Shown: positions 8,119 to 16,835 of the stretch, one piece after another
How the letters are laid out: the number at the start of each line of letters is the position of its first letter
Position numbering within the stretch: position 1 is the stretch's first letter
Source of the DNA: Terriglobia bacterium
Lineage (GTDB): Bacteria > Acidobacteriota > Terriglobia > Terriglobales > Acidobacteriaceae
Direction of reading: 5' to 3'
Assembly: GCA_020073185.1 (NCBI GenBank)
Contig: JAIQFT010000023.1
Span: 1 to 64,000, forward strand
DNA length: 64,000 nt
Notes under the pieces: model-generated
What the model saw: the letters and a program-made list of their open reading frames with translations, nothing else
Database searches by the model: none
What the model was told of the DNA's origin: nothing
Position numbers and translations under genes: made by a program

Positions 8119-9501
8119 CTACAGATCGTATTTTTTCAGCAAATGCCGGAAAGACCTGTAGGAAAGCTTTAACATTTCGGCGGCCCGGGTTTGAACTCCA
8201 TTGCACTGCCGCAGGGCGGATTGAATAAACGCCCGCTCCAAGTCGGCGACGTAGCGCTCCATGTCCATTCCATCTGCCGGAATGGAGACGCTGGTCCCCG
8301 GTCCGCCAACACTAGGCGCGGCGGCGCGCACCACCCCGCGCTCCACCGGAAGTTCCATCTGTAGTTCGTTCCCGGTGCACAGAGCGACGGCGCGCTCGAT
8401 GGTGTTCTCCAGCTGGCGCACGTTGCCCGGCCAGTCGTATCCGGTCAGGGCCAGCAACGAGTCAGGCGCAATGCGCAGGATGCTTTTCCCCGCTGCCGGC
8501 GCATACTTCTTCAAGAAATGATTCGCCAGGATGGGCAGATCCTCGCGCCGCTCCCGCAAGGGTGGGACATGGATGGGAATGACGCTCAAGCGATAGTAGA
8601 GGTCTTCGCGAAAGCCGCCTTCCGCGGTTGTACGTTCCAGATCGCGATTGGTGGCGGCGATGACCCGCACGTCCACCGGAATCTCGGCGGCCGACCCCAG
8701 CGGGCGCACGGTATTTTCCTGCAGCACGCGCAGCAGTTTCACCTGCATACCGATACTCATCTCGCTGATTTCGTCCAGAAAAACGGTGCCGCCGGTGGCC
8801 TCCTCGAACAAGCCGCGCCGGTTCTGGTTAGCGCCGGTGAAGGAACCCTTGAGATATCCGAAGAGCTCGCTTTCCAGCAGCGTCTCGGTAAACGCGCCGC
8901 AGTTTGCCGGAAGGAATGGCGCTCCGGCGCGGGTGGAGCAGGCATGGACGGCGCGCGCTACCAGCTCCTTGCCGGTGCCGCTCTCGCCATCGATGAGCAC
9001 GGTGCTGTTGGTGGGCGCGATGGCGCGGATGGTCAGTTTGAGCTTCTCGATCGCCGGGCTGATGCCGACCAGGTGGTCGAGCGAGTTGCGACTCAGGGCG
9101 TCGCGCTTGTACGCCAGGTTCTGCCGTCGCAGCGCCAGCTTTTCCATCGCCTTGCTGATGGCGAACTTCACGTCCTCCACCAGGCCGGGGCCCTTGCGGA
9201 TGTAATCGAACGCGCCGCCCGCCTTGACCGCCTGTACCGCCGACTCCAGGTCATCCACCGCCGTGATCAGCACCACCGCCGTATCGGGCGACACGCTGTG
9301 GGCGTAGCGTAGGACTTCGATGCCGTTGGTGCGCGGCATCTTGATGTCGGTGACGATCACGTCGAACAGCGCGGAGTCGACCTTTTTCTTCGCGTTTTCG
9401 CCGGAGTTGACGGTCTCGATCTTGTGCCCATCCTTGCGCAGGGCGATTTCCAACATCTCGCAAATCGAGCGCTCGTCGTCAACCACCAGAACGTTACCCA
9501 C
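8119..9501 (-). CDS. pilR: PilR-like sigma-54-dependent response regulator
   Basis: A 460-residue NtrC-class activator. Receiver domain at 1-120 with phosphoacceptor D52 ('IVTDIKMP') and acidic pocket D8/D9; AAA+ domain about 143-370 with Walker A GESGTGKE (172-179), the sigma-54-contacting loop as GSFTGA (219-224, Ser in place of the commoner Ala) and Walker B 'VFLDE'; Fis-type helix-turn-helix at the C-terminus ('GVQTRAAEMLKLSYRSFRHLLKKY'). Its start overlaps the end of the histidine kinase gene by eight bases, showing translational coupling. The position directly after pilC and the kinase supports the PilR assignment, whose usual target is the pilin gene; no pilin gene is in this window. 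Confidence 0.93.
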   Translation of the reverse strand: MGNVLVVDDERSICEMLEIALRKDGHKIETVNSGENAKKKVDSALFDVIVTDIKMPRTNGIEVLRYAHSVSPDTAVVLITAVDDLESAVQAVKAGGAFDYIRKGPGLVEDVKFAISKAMEKLALRRQNLAYKRDALSRNSLDHLVGISPAIEKLKLTIRAIAPTNSTVLIDGESGTGKELVARAVHACSTRAGAPFLPANCGAFTETLLESELFGYLKGSFTGANQNRRGLFEEATGGTVFLDEISEMSIGMQVKLLRVLQENTVRPLGSAAEIPVDVRVIAATNRDLERTTAEGGFREDLYYRLSVIPIHVPPLRERREDLPILANHFLKKYAPAAGKSILRIAPDSLLALTGYDWPGNVRQLENTIERAVALCTGNELQMELPVERGVVRAAAPSVGGPGTSVSIPADGMDMERYVADLERAFIQSALRQCNGVQTRAAEMLKLSYRSFRHLLKKYDL

Positions 9502-11149
9502 GCCGCCCCCTTGCCACCACTGCGTCTTGCACCGGCTCGCCTACGGGCTGGGCGGCCTGACGCAACAGCACCGTGAACGTGGTTCCCTGTCCGACCTTGG
9601 AACGTACGGTGACCTTGCCCTCATGCGCCTGCACTACCTGGTACACGATCGCCAATCCCAGCCCGGTGCCGCCGTCGAATCCCGACTGGAACGGCTCGAA
9701 GATTTTCTCCATCTCCGGCCCGCGCATGCCGTGTCCCGTATCGGCGAAGCTGATCAGCCAGTTCGCTTCCTGGCCGCGCAGCGTGATCGTCAGCGTTCCA
9801 CCGTCGGGCATGGCGCGGACGGCGTTGTCACAGATATTCCAAAAGACCTGCTTCATGCGGTCGCCGTCCACCTGCGCCAAGGCCCGCTCCGGTTCGAAGC
9901 GGCGCACGACCTCCACTCGGGGCGAACCCGCTTCAGCCCGGTTTTCCAGCAGAGTCAGCGTGTCCTCCAGCAGCGGCACCAGGTCCAGGATGGCAAACTC
10001 GAACTTCTTCTCCCGCGAGTAGGTGAGGAAGTCGGACACGATGCTGTTGAGCCGCTCCGACTCGCGGGTCACGATGTCGACCAGCGTGCGCTGCTCCTGG
10101 TCGAGGACGGCAACGTCCGCCAGCACTTTCACCGATCCCGCGATGGACGACAGCGGGTTGCGAATTTCGTGCGCGATCGCCGCCGCCATGCGTCCGACCG
10201 CAGCCATGCGGTCGCGCAGCCGCACCTCGCGCTCCAGGCGGCGGATCTCGGTCAGGTCGTCGAAGGTATACACGTAACCCATGGCGCTCCGCCCCGGTAC
10301 CTCTAGCATCGAGCGGGCCATGCCGAAGGTTCGCGTGCCCCCGGAGGGAATGGCGGAGCGAACTTCGCAGCGCACGGGGAAGATACCCGGCTCGGGCAAC
10401 TGGTCGAGGAACAGAAGCTCGACGCTCCTACCGACTATGTCCGCTTGGCGGCGTTCCAGCAGCCTCTGGCCGGCGGCATTGATGAGGCGCACACGGCCGT
10501 CCATGGCGGTGGTGATCAACCCACCGCTGATGGAATCAACGATGTTCTCGTGCAGGGCCTGCAGGTTTTCCAGCGCGCCGCTCTGTTCCTGCAAGCGCAC
10601 GTCGGCCTGGCGCAGCTTCGTGCTCAAGTAGCTTGCCAGGTAGGCGATGGCGGCGTAGGCGAACAGGTTGATCAAGATGGAGGCCTGCAGACTGCGCAGG
10701 TCGGGCCGGTTCAGCGAATACGAATGCAAGACGTCGAAGTAGGAAAGCTCCAGGATGGCGCCGCACAGGATGAATGCCAGCGCCGCACTCAGGAAGGTCC
10801 ACGCCCGCGATAGCAGGATGGCGGTGACGATGATGATCAGCGGGTAAAGGAAGTTAAAAGAGCTGTCGATACCGCCGGTAAGATAGACAACGACGGCAGC
10901 CATGCAGAGGTCGGTGAGGACCTGGAGGCGGGCCTGGAATCGTCCATCGTGCCACAAGGAGAGCAGCAGAAGATAGAACGCGGAGATGGTGTACCACAGC
11001 AGGATCGCGACAATGAACAGGCCCTTAGGGAGGCTGGTGGGGGTCAGCACCGCGACCGCCAACTCGATCCCGAACAGCAAGGTGATGACGATGATCCGCA
11101 CCTTGCTCAGCCAGATCAGCCAGCTTCGCTCGTTGAACTCCTCGCGCAT
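9494..11149 (-). CDS. pilS: PilS-like membrane sensor histidine kinase
   Basis: A 551-residue kinase from the ATG at 11149. The N-terminal region holds about six membrane segments (roughly residues 14-175), as in PilS, which senses pilin in the membrane. Then a coiled-coil linker, a PAS domain (about 195-300) and a kinase core with the H-box 'IAHEIRNPLSS' (H327), N-box 'NICDNAVRAMPDGG', 'DTGHGM' and 'GTGLGLAIVYQVV'. It phosphorylates the adjacent PilR. In-frame GTG codons at 11170 and 11152 are alternative starts, but the ATG has AGCAGGGG upstream. Part of the pilB-T-C-S-R run. Confidence 0.92.
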   Translation of the reverse strand: MREEFNERSWLIWLSKVRIIVITLLFGIELAVAVLTPTSLPKGLFIVAILLWYTISAFYLLLLSLWHDGRFQARLQVLTDLCMAAVVVYLTGGIDSSFNFLYPLIIIVTAILLSRAWTFLSAALAFILCGAILELSYFDVLHSYSLNRPDLRSLQASILINLFAYAAIAYLASYLSTKLRQADVRLQEQSGALENLQALHENIVDSISGGLITTAMDGRVRLINAAGQRLLERRQADIVGRSVELLFLDQLPEPGIFPVRCEVRSAIPSGGTRTFGMARSMLEVPGRSAMGYVYTFDDLTEIRRLEREVRLRDRMAAVGRMAAAIAHEIRNPLSSIAGSVKVLADVAVLDQEQRTLVDIVTRESERLNSIVSDFLTYSREKKFEFAILDLVPLLEDTLTLLENRAEAGSPRVEVVRRFEPERALAQVDGDRMKQVFWNICDNAVRAMPDGGTLTITLRGQEANWLISFADTGHGMRGPEMEKIFEPFQSGFDGGTGLGLAIVYQVVQAHEGKVTVRSKVGQGTTFTVLLRQAAQPVGEPVQDAVVARGRRG

Positions 11150-11236
11150 CACGCCCCTGCTACTCGACACACTGTCCTTCGAACGATGTCACCGCCTGCG
11201 CCGCTCCTCTGCCACCTTTCAAGAGCGCCCGGGATT

Positions 11237-12445
11237 CTAGCCGGACAGCTTGGCGATCATGGAGAACAGCGGCATGTACAGCGAGATGACGATGCCGCCG
11301 ACGGCCACGCCCAGGAATGAGATCATCACCGGTTCCAGCAGCGTCAGCATGTCCTTGGTGGCGGAGTCCACTTCGTCCTCGTAGAAGTCGGCAATCTTTT
11401 GCAGCATGGCGTCCATGGCGCCGGTGGCTTCGCCTACCCCGATCATCTGTGTCACCATGTTGGGAAAGACGCCGCATTCCTTCAGCGGATCCACGATGGT
11501 GCGGCCCTCCTCGATCGCCTTGCGCACCTTCATCAGCGCCTGTTCCAGCACCGCATTGCCGGAGGTGCGCGCGGTGATGCTCAGCCCTTCCAGGATGGGC
11601 ACGCCGGAGGTGATCAAGGTTCCCAGCGTGCGGGTGAAGCGCGCCACCGCGATCTTGCGCAGCACCATGCCGAAGACCGGCAGGTGCAGCATCATGTTGT
11701 CCCAAACGTAGCGGCCCTTGGGGTGCTTGCGCACCTGCTTGACGCCGATGACCAGCGCGATCAGAACGGCGAAAACCACCCACCAGAAGTTGCTCACGAA
11801 CTTGCTCAGGTTCATGACGATGCGCGTCGGGACGGGCAGGTCGACGCCGAGGCCGGCAAACAAGTTGGCGAATATGGGGACCACGAACTTCAGCAGCGCG
11901 CCCACGATCAGCACGGCAATGCTGATCACCGAGACCGGGTAGATCAGCGCCGACTTTACCGCCGAGCGCAGTTTCACCGCTTTTTCCACGTAGGCCGAGA
12001 GGCGCTGCAGAATGATGTCCAAAATGCCACCCGTCTCCCCGGCCTCGATCATGTTGGTGGTAAGGTCGTCGAAAATCTTTGGGTAGCCGCGCATCGCGTT
12101 GGACAGCGTCGCGCCGCCTTCCACCGTCTGCCGTACGCCGGTCAGGGCCTTCTGGAAGGCCGGGTTCTCCTGGTTGGCGGCCAGGATCTCCAGGCACTGC
12201 ACCAGCGGCAGGCCGGCGTCAATCATCACCGAGAACTGGCGGAAGAAGATGGCGATGTCCTTGGTGGCAACCTTGCCCGAGCCGAAGGTGGGCATGACAA
12301 ATTCCTTGCCCTTTTCCTTGATGGTCGAATCGCTGATGCGCTCCCGGGTGAGCGCCGCCTTCAACACCTGCTTATTCTCGGCCACCCGTTCTCCGGACAC
12401 CTTCTCGCCGGCGGCATTTTTGCCGGTAAATGTGAAAACTGGCAT
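11237..12445 (-). CDS. pilC: Type IV pilus inner-membrane platform protein PilC
   Basis: A 402-residue type II/IV secretion F-domain protein. Two repeated cytoplasmic T2SSF domains (about 70-193 and 273-395; compare 'FFRQFSVMIDAGLPLVQCLEIL' and 'FTRTLGTLITSGVPILEGLSIT') alternate with three membrane segments near 170-190, 218-240 and 375-395. PilC couples the PilB and PilT motors to pilin insertion and removal at the base of the fibre. Length is typical. The upstream neighbour is pilT and the downstream one is pilS. Confidence 0.95.
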   Translation of the reverse strand: MPVFTFTGKNAAGEKVSGERVAENKQVLKAALTRERISDSTIKEKGKEFVMPTFGSGKVATKDIAIFFRQFSVMIDAGLPLVQCLEILAANQENPAFQKALTGVRQTVEGGATLSNAMRGYPKIFDDLTTNMIEAGETGGILDIILQRLSAYVEKAVKLRSAVKSALIYPVSVISIAVLIVGALLKFVVPIFANLFAGLGVDLPVPTRIVMNLSKFVSNFWWVVFAVLIALVIGVKQVRKHPKGRYVWDNMMLHLPVFGMVLRKIAVARFTRTLGTLITSGVPILEGLSITARTSGNAVLEQALMKVRKAIEEGRTIVDPLKECGVFPNMVTQMIGVGEATGAMDAMLQKIADFYEDEVDSATKDMLTLLEPVMISFLGVAVGGIVISLYMPLFSMIAKLSG

Positions 12446-12517
12446 GTGAACCTCTCTTGTCTTCTGTCTTGCGGTCGATGGGTGCGTTCAGACCGACCCA
12501 GCGATAGACCGAACGGA

Positions 12518-13627
12518 CTACCTCTTCCCCGGCGCTGCTCCTACTCCCTTGGTGATGCCCGCGCCGCGATTGATCATCTCCTGCAGCTCTTCCGCATTGG
12601 ACGACCGCTGCAACGCCGTTTCCAGCGTGATCTGCTTGCTCATGTACAGCGTGGCCAAGGACTGGTTAAATGTCTGCATGCCGAACTTGTCCTGGCCGGA
12701 CTGCATGGCGGAATAAATCTGGTGGATCTTGTCTTCCCGGATCAGGTTGCGCACGGCGGCGTTGGGTATCAGGATCTCCATCGCCATGGCGCGTCCCATT
12801 CCGCCGATCTTTTGCAGCAGCGCCTGGCACATGATGCCTTCCAGCACCAGCGAGAGCTGGGCGCGGATCTGCGATTGCTGGTGCGCCGGGAAAACGTCAA
12901 TCACGCGGTTAATCGTGGAGGCCGCCGAATTGGTATGCAAGGTGCCGAAGGTGAGGTGGCCGGTCTCGGCGATGCGCAACGCCGCTTCGATGGTCTCCAG
13001 GTCGCGCATTTCCCCGATCAGCACTACGTCGGGGTCCTCGCGGAGGGCGGCGCGCAGAGCGTTGGAGAACGACTTGGTGTCGGCGTGCACTTCGCGCTGG
13101 TTCACCAGGCAGTTCTTGTGCTGGTGCACGAACTCGATCGGGTCCTCGATGGTGATGATGTGATCGTGGCGATCGGTGTTGATCTTGTCGATCATGGCCG
13201 CCAGCGTAGTGGATTTGCCCGAGCCGGTTGGTCCGGTCACCAGGATGAGGCCGCGCGGCTTCTCGCACAATTTCGCCACCACCGGCGGCAGGTTCAATTG
13301 CTGGAAGCTCTTGATCTCGAACGGAATCACGCGGAAGACCGCTCCTGCCGCGCCACGCTGATTGAATATGTTGGCGCGGAACCGCGCCAGGCCTTTCATC
13401 CCGAAGGAGAAGTCCAGCTCCAAGTCTTCCTCAAAGCGGTGCTTCTGCGCGTCGGTCATGACGCTGTAGGCCAAGGCCTTGGTTTCGGCCGGGGTCAGCG
13501 GCGGCATGTCCAGCGGCTGCAAGTGACCGTGCACGCGGAGCTGGGGCGGCGAATTCGTGGTGATATGCAGATCGCTGCCGTTCAACTCCAGCAGTTTCTT
13601 CAGAAGATCGCTCAGTGTGACAGCCAT
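12518..13627 (-). CDS. pilT: Type IV pilus retraction ATPase PilT
   Basis: A 369-residue hexameric ATPase of the GspE/PilT family that depolymerises the pilus. Walker A GPTGSGKS (132-139), Walker B 'DVVLIGEMRD', Asp-box region 'ITIEDPIEF' and the His box 'TGHLTFGTLHTNSA' are all present. The N-terminal PAS-like domain begins 'LLKKLLELNGSDLHI', and the C-terminal 'AIRNLIRE'-like retraction motif is seen as 'AVRNLIREDK'. It lies between pilB and pilC in a motor operon. The C-terminal tail is short and Ala/Gly-rich. Confidence 0.95.
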   Translation of the reverse strand: MAVTLSDLLKKLLELNGSDLHITTNSPPQLRVHGHLQPLDMPPLTPAETKALAYSVMTDAQKHRFEEDLELDFSFGMKGLARFRANIFNQRGAAGAVFRVIPFEIKSFQQLNLPPVVAKLCEKPRGLILVTGPTGSGKSTTLAAMIDKINTDRHDHIITIEDPIEFVHQHKNCLVNQREVHADTKSFSNALRAALREDPDVVLIGEMRDLETIEAALRIAETGHLTFGTLHTNSAASTINRVIDVFPAHQQSQIRAQLSLVLEGIMCQALLQKIGGMGRAMAMEILIPNAAVRNLIREDKIHQIYSAMQSGQDKFGMQTFNQSLATLYMSKQITLETALQRSSNAEELQEMINRGAGITKGVGAAPGKR

Positions 13628-13676
13628 ATCGGTGTCCGCTCTCCCTGCTCACAACGCAGAACTAACAACTCGGAAC

Positions 13677-15392
13677 TCAGTGCACGGTTTCTCGCGCCAC
13701 CTCTTCCAGTGTGGTTGCGCCCGTCAAAACCTTCACCAGGCCGCTGCGGCGCAGGGTGATCATGCCGCGCTCCACCGCCTTTTTCTTCAATTCCACCGCG
13801 GAGGCGCCCACCAGGATCAGTTCGCGAATCTCGTCGTCAATTTCCATCACCTCGTACAGACCGCAACGGCCCTTGTACCCGGTGTTATTGCAAATCCCGC
13901 ATCCCTTACCCTTGCTGACCTTGACGGTCTTGGCTTCTTCGGGGGTGAAGCCAGCCTCGATGAGCGCCTGCGGCGGCAGGTCCACCTCTGCCCTGCACTC
14001 GGAGCAGATGCGGCGCACCAGGCGCTGCGCCACGATCATGTGCACCGAGGTCGCCACCAGGAAGGGCTCGATGCCCATGTTCATCAAGCGGCTGATGGTT
14101 TCCGGCGCGCCGTTGGTGTGCAGCGTGGAAAGCACCAGGTGCCCGGTGAGCGCGGCCTTGATGGCAATTTCGGCCGTCTCGAAGTCACGGATCTCGCCCA
14201 CCAGGATGATGTTCGGGTCCTGCCGCAGGAAGGCGCGCAGCGCGGCCGCAAAATTCAGCCCGATGGATTCCTTCATCTGCACCTGGTTCACGCCCGCCAA
14301 CTGGAACTCCACCGGATCCTCGGCGGTCATGATGTTGGTGTCGGGCTGGTTGAGGCGCGAAATCGCGGAGTACAGTGTATTGGTCTTGCCGGAACCGGTG
14401 GGGCCGGTGACCAGCACCATGCCATAGGGCTTCAGGATCGCCTTTTCGAATTTCACCAGCGACTCCGACTCGAAGCCCAGCTTGGTCATATCGAGACGCA
14501 GATTTTCCTTGTCGAGCAGCCGCATCACGATCTTCTCGCCCCACAGCGTGGGCAGGGTGCTGACCCGGTAATCGAGCTGCTTCTTTCTTCCCCCGAGATT
14601 GACCTTCAGCATGATGCGGCCGTCCTGCGGCAGCCGCTTCTCGCTGATGTCCAGCTTGGCCATGATCTTGATCCGCGAGGTGATGGCGTCCTTCAGCTTC
14701 ATGGGCGGGCTCATGATGGTGAGCAGCATGCCGTCAACGCGGAAGCGGACGCGATACTCCTTCTCGTAGGGTTCGACGTGGATGTCGCTGGCGCCGCGCT
14801 TGACCGCGTCGGTGAGGATCAGGTTTACCAGCTTGACGATGGGCGCCTCGTCGGCCGCCTTCTCCAGTTCCGATAGCCCCTTCTCCTCCTCTTCGGCTTG
14901 GAGTTCGATGTCGGTTTCGACGCCTTCGGTCATCGACATCATGACCTTTTCCAAGTCTTCTTCGTGGGTTGCGCCGTAGGCCTTCTCAATGCCGTCCAGG
15001 ATCGAGCTCTCCGACGCCACCACCGGCTCGATGTTGAAGCCGGTCATGAACTTGATATCGTCCATGGCGAAGACGTTGGTCGGGTCCACCATGGCAATGG
15101 TGAGCGACGCGCCCACCCGGCTCAGCGGCAGGATCTGGTAACGCTTGGCGGTCTCGTACGGGATGAGCTTGACCACCGTGGGATCAATTTCGAAATAAGT
15201 GAGGTTGATGGCCGGCACACCGTACTGGCGGGAGAGAAAATTGGTTACGTCTTCGTCGGACAGATACCCCAGCTTGACCAGAATGGAGCCCAGGCGCGTC
15301 CCGGATTCTTTCTGCACTTTCAGAGCCTGTTCCAGCTGCTCCGTCGTGATTACCTTCTCCTTAACGAGAAGGTCGCCCAACCGCTGAGACAT
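13677..15392 (-). CDS. pilB: Type IV pilus assembly ATPase PilB
   Basis: A 571-residue extension ATPase. The N-terminus (1-140) is an MshEN-type domain ('RLGDLLVKEKVITTEQLEQAL' and 'GTRLGSILVKLGYLSDEDV'), a class known to bind c-di-GMP in some homologues. The catalytic part has Walker A GPTGSGKT (330-337), Asp box 'MTAEDPVEF', Walker B 'IILVGEIRD' and His box 'TGHLVLSTLHTNGA'. The zinc-binding cysteines appear as 'CSEC' and 'CGIC' near the C-terminus. First gene of the pilB-T-C-S-R run, with a promoter at 15503-15531. Confidence 0.95.
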   Translation of the reverse strand: MSQRLGDLLVKEKVITTEQLEQALKVQKESGTRLGSILVKLGYLSDEDVTNFLSRQYGVPAINLTYFEIDPTVVKLIPYETAKRYQILPLSRVGASLTIAMVDPTNVFAMDDIKFMTGFNIEPVVASESSILDGIEKAYGATHEEDLEKVMMSMTEGVETDIELQAEEEEKGLSELEKAADEAPIVKLVNLILTDAVKRGASDIHVEPYEKEYRVRFRVDGMLLTIMSPPMKLKDAITSRIKIMAKLDISEKRLPQDGRIMLKVNLGGRKKQLDYRVSTLPTLWGEKIVMRLLDKENLRLDMTKLGFESESLVKFEKAILKPYGMVLVTGPTGSGKTNTLYSAISRLNQPDTNIMTAEDPVEFQLAGVNQVQMKESIGLNFAAALRAFLRQDPNIILVGEIRDFETAEIAIKAALTGHLVLSTLHTNGAPETISRLMNMGIEPFLVATSVHMIVAQRLVRRICSECRAEVDLPPQALIEAGFTPEEAKTVKVSKGKGCGICNNTGYKGRCGLYEVMEIDDEIRELILVGASAVELKKKAVERGMITLRRSGLVKVLTGATTLEEVARETVH

Positions 15393-15502
15393 GCTCCGGT
15401 CTCCCTATCCTCGCGGGCCGCCAGCTTGACTCGAACTGCCCCCCATGCTGCGGGCCTTGCAGAAGTCTTCGGGGCAATATTGTTCAATCCTGGATAGGCC
15501 GA

Positions 15503-15531
15503 ATCGTATGTTGAGTGACAGAAATTGTCAA
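15503..15531 (-). promoter_or_regulatory. Sigma-70-type promoter for pilB operon
   Basis: On the minus strand TTGACA (15526-15531), a 17-base spacer and TACGAT (15503-15508). This is a perfect -35 with ideal spacing. The predicted leader to the pilB ATG is about 105 bases. An inverted repeat TGACA-GAAAT-TGTCA (15517-15531) overlaps the -35 and could be an operator. Confidence 0.7.
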
Positions 15532-15828
15532 TCGAGAAGCATGGTTGAAAAGGTAATGGACACTACACTTTAGGACAAGACCTATTGGCGGCGGCAGCCG
15601 ATGGTAGAAGCGCTGGCATGGACCTGGCGCAGGGGTATGGCCTCGGCCCGCCAGAAGGAACAGCCAGATGGGGAGGCTTCAGCGTCCAAGCCCAGCGCTT
15701 GTGAAGCGGAGCCTGAGCGAGCCCTGGCACCCTGAAGCCTGCTCCCAAAACCCGCATCAGAACCTACTTTCGGACATGTCCGTCAGTACCCTTGCGGCTT
15801 GAATTGTTCCAGAACGACAATTCGAAGG
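15532..15828. other. Divergent spacer without a recognisable gene
   Basis: Between the pilB promoter and the next plus-strand gene there is about 300 bases in which I see no convincing coding sequence. An open minus-strand frame of 64 codons at 15563-15757 lacks a ribosome-binding site and has a proline/alanine-rich, non-protein-like translation. Confidence 0.4.
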
Positions 15829-16458
15829 ATGACACATTCCTCCCCCACAACCAGTGTCTTGGTGCATGCGCAGTGCCATGCCTGTGGGTTCAAAGCCGCA
15901 GGCACCCTTGAAGACGTGGTAAACGCCTGCCGCACTCACCCTCATTCGAGCTCAACCTCCTTGGTTGCGAGAAACGGGGACCAGAGGGAAGAGGCATGGA
16001 CAAAGCATTTCCAGGCACTTCCGCCCGTGCTGGTGGACACCGCTCGTATGCCGCAGCCCTATCCTCGCCTCTACATTTGGGCGACCACCGTGGCCGCCCT
16101 CATTGTGACCGGTGCGTGTGCACTGTTCTCCCGCTGGCTGGCCATCATGTGGTATCCGTCCATAGGGGGCATGGTTCACGGCACCTTCATGTTGCTGGTG
16201 GTCGGCGGACTTATCTACACATTACTGCGGTATACCAATGACCGTCGCGCCGCCGACATTCAGCGCTTCCGGACAGTGGCCGAGTGCAACCACCACATCC
16301 GCAATGCCTTGCAAGTGCTGAGCCTCACCCGCGACGCGCGTACCCAGCCGGGATCGCCGGAAGTGAGCCGCTATACCGCCGACTCGGTGCAGCGCATCGA
16401 GTTGACCCTGGCCGAGGTTCTGCCCAGAGTGTTGCAGCGGCCTCGCACCAATGCCTAG
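15829..16458 (+). CDS. Membrane protein with H-box-like C-terminal segment
   Basis: A 209-residue protein of unknown function. The N-terminal third has two close cysteines and a histidine-rich stretch ('HAQCHACGFKA'), which could form a small metal site. Two membrane segments follow (about 83-104 and 110-132). The cytoplasmic tail contains 'AECNHHIRNALQVLSL', which resembles the dimerisation/H-box helix of histidine kinases, but no ATPase domain follows. A TTG at 15799 in the same frame could extend it by ten residues; I prefer the ATG at 15829, although its GAAGG is very close to the start codon. Orientation is opposite to pilB. Confidence 0.65.
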   Translation: MTHSSPTTSVLVHAQCHACGFKAAGTLEDVVNACRTHPHSSSTSLVARNGDQREEAWTKHFQALPPVLVDTARMPQPYPRLYIWATTVAALIVTGACALFSRWLAIMWYPSIGGMVHGTFMLLVVGGLIYTLLRYTNDRRAADIQRFRTVAECNHHIRNALQVLSLTRDARTQPGSPEVSRYTADSVQRIELTLAEVLPRVLQRPRTNA

Positions 16459-16593
16459 AGAGGCTGAGAATTTTCTGTGTCCGTACCCTGGGTGGGGCGG
16501 CGGCTTCAGGCCCAAACGCAGCGCGGGTTGCGCTGCAAGATAAATCGTCCGTCAACATAATCCTGATCTGCAGCGCACAACTTCCGACCCCCT

Positions 16594-16758
16594 ATGCATT
16601 GTCCCGAGTGCAGCAGCGCGGATGTCGCGCGATCCCATCGCGCCAATTACAAAGAGGTCTTTTTGTCTTGGCTGCGGCTCTGGCCACTACGGTGCAAGAA
16701 CTGCAATTGCAGGTGGCTGGTGTTCAGTTGGGATGACCCCGGACACAAGCTCGGCTAG
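16594..16758 (+). CDS. 54-residue zinc-ribbon-like small protein
   Basis: The frame from ATG 16594 to TAG 16758 encodes a 54-residue protein starting MHCPECSSADVARSHR. It has a C-x2-C pair (C3, C6) near the N-terminus and a second pair in 'RCKNCNCRW' (C34, C37, C39) after a 27-residue aromatic linker, so four cysteines are placed for one zinc ion. The pattern is like the very small zinc-ribbon proteins often seen in acidobacterial genomes (my recollection, not checked). No Shine-Dalgarno of note. It lies 135 bases after the H-box membrane protein on the same strand. Function unknown. Confidence 0.55.
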   Translation: MHCPECSSADVARSHRANYKEVFLSWLRLWPLRCKNCNCRWLVFSWDDPGHKLG

Positions 16759-16835
16759 AAGCTCGGCTAGGTTCAGTTCATCATCCCGCTCCGCCATCTC
16801 CGGACGCGTCGGCTCCGCGCTTCCACCGTACGATG

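Noticed and set aside
11399-13759. 786-codon open frame antisense to pilC and pilT
   Set aside because: Antisense shadow, biased composition, no motif.
15563-15757. 64-codon minus-strand frame upstream of pilB
   Set aside because: No ribosome-binding site, proline/alanine/arginine-rich translation, overlaps no homologous gene.
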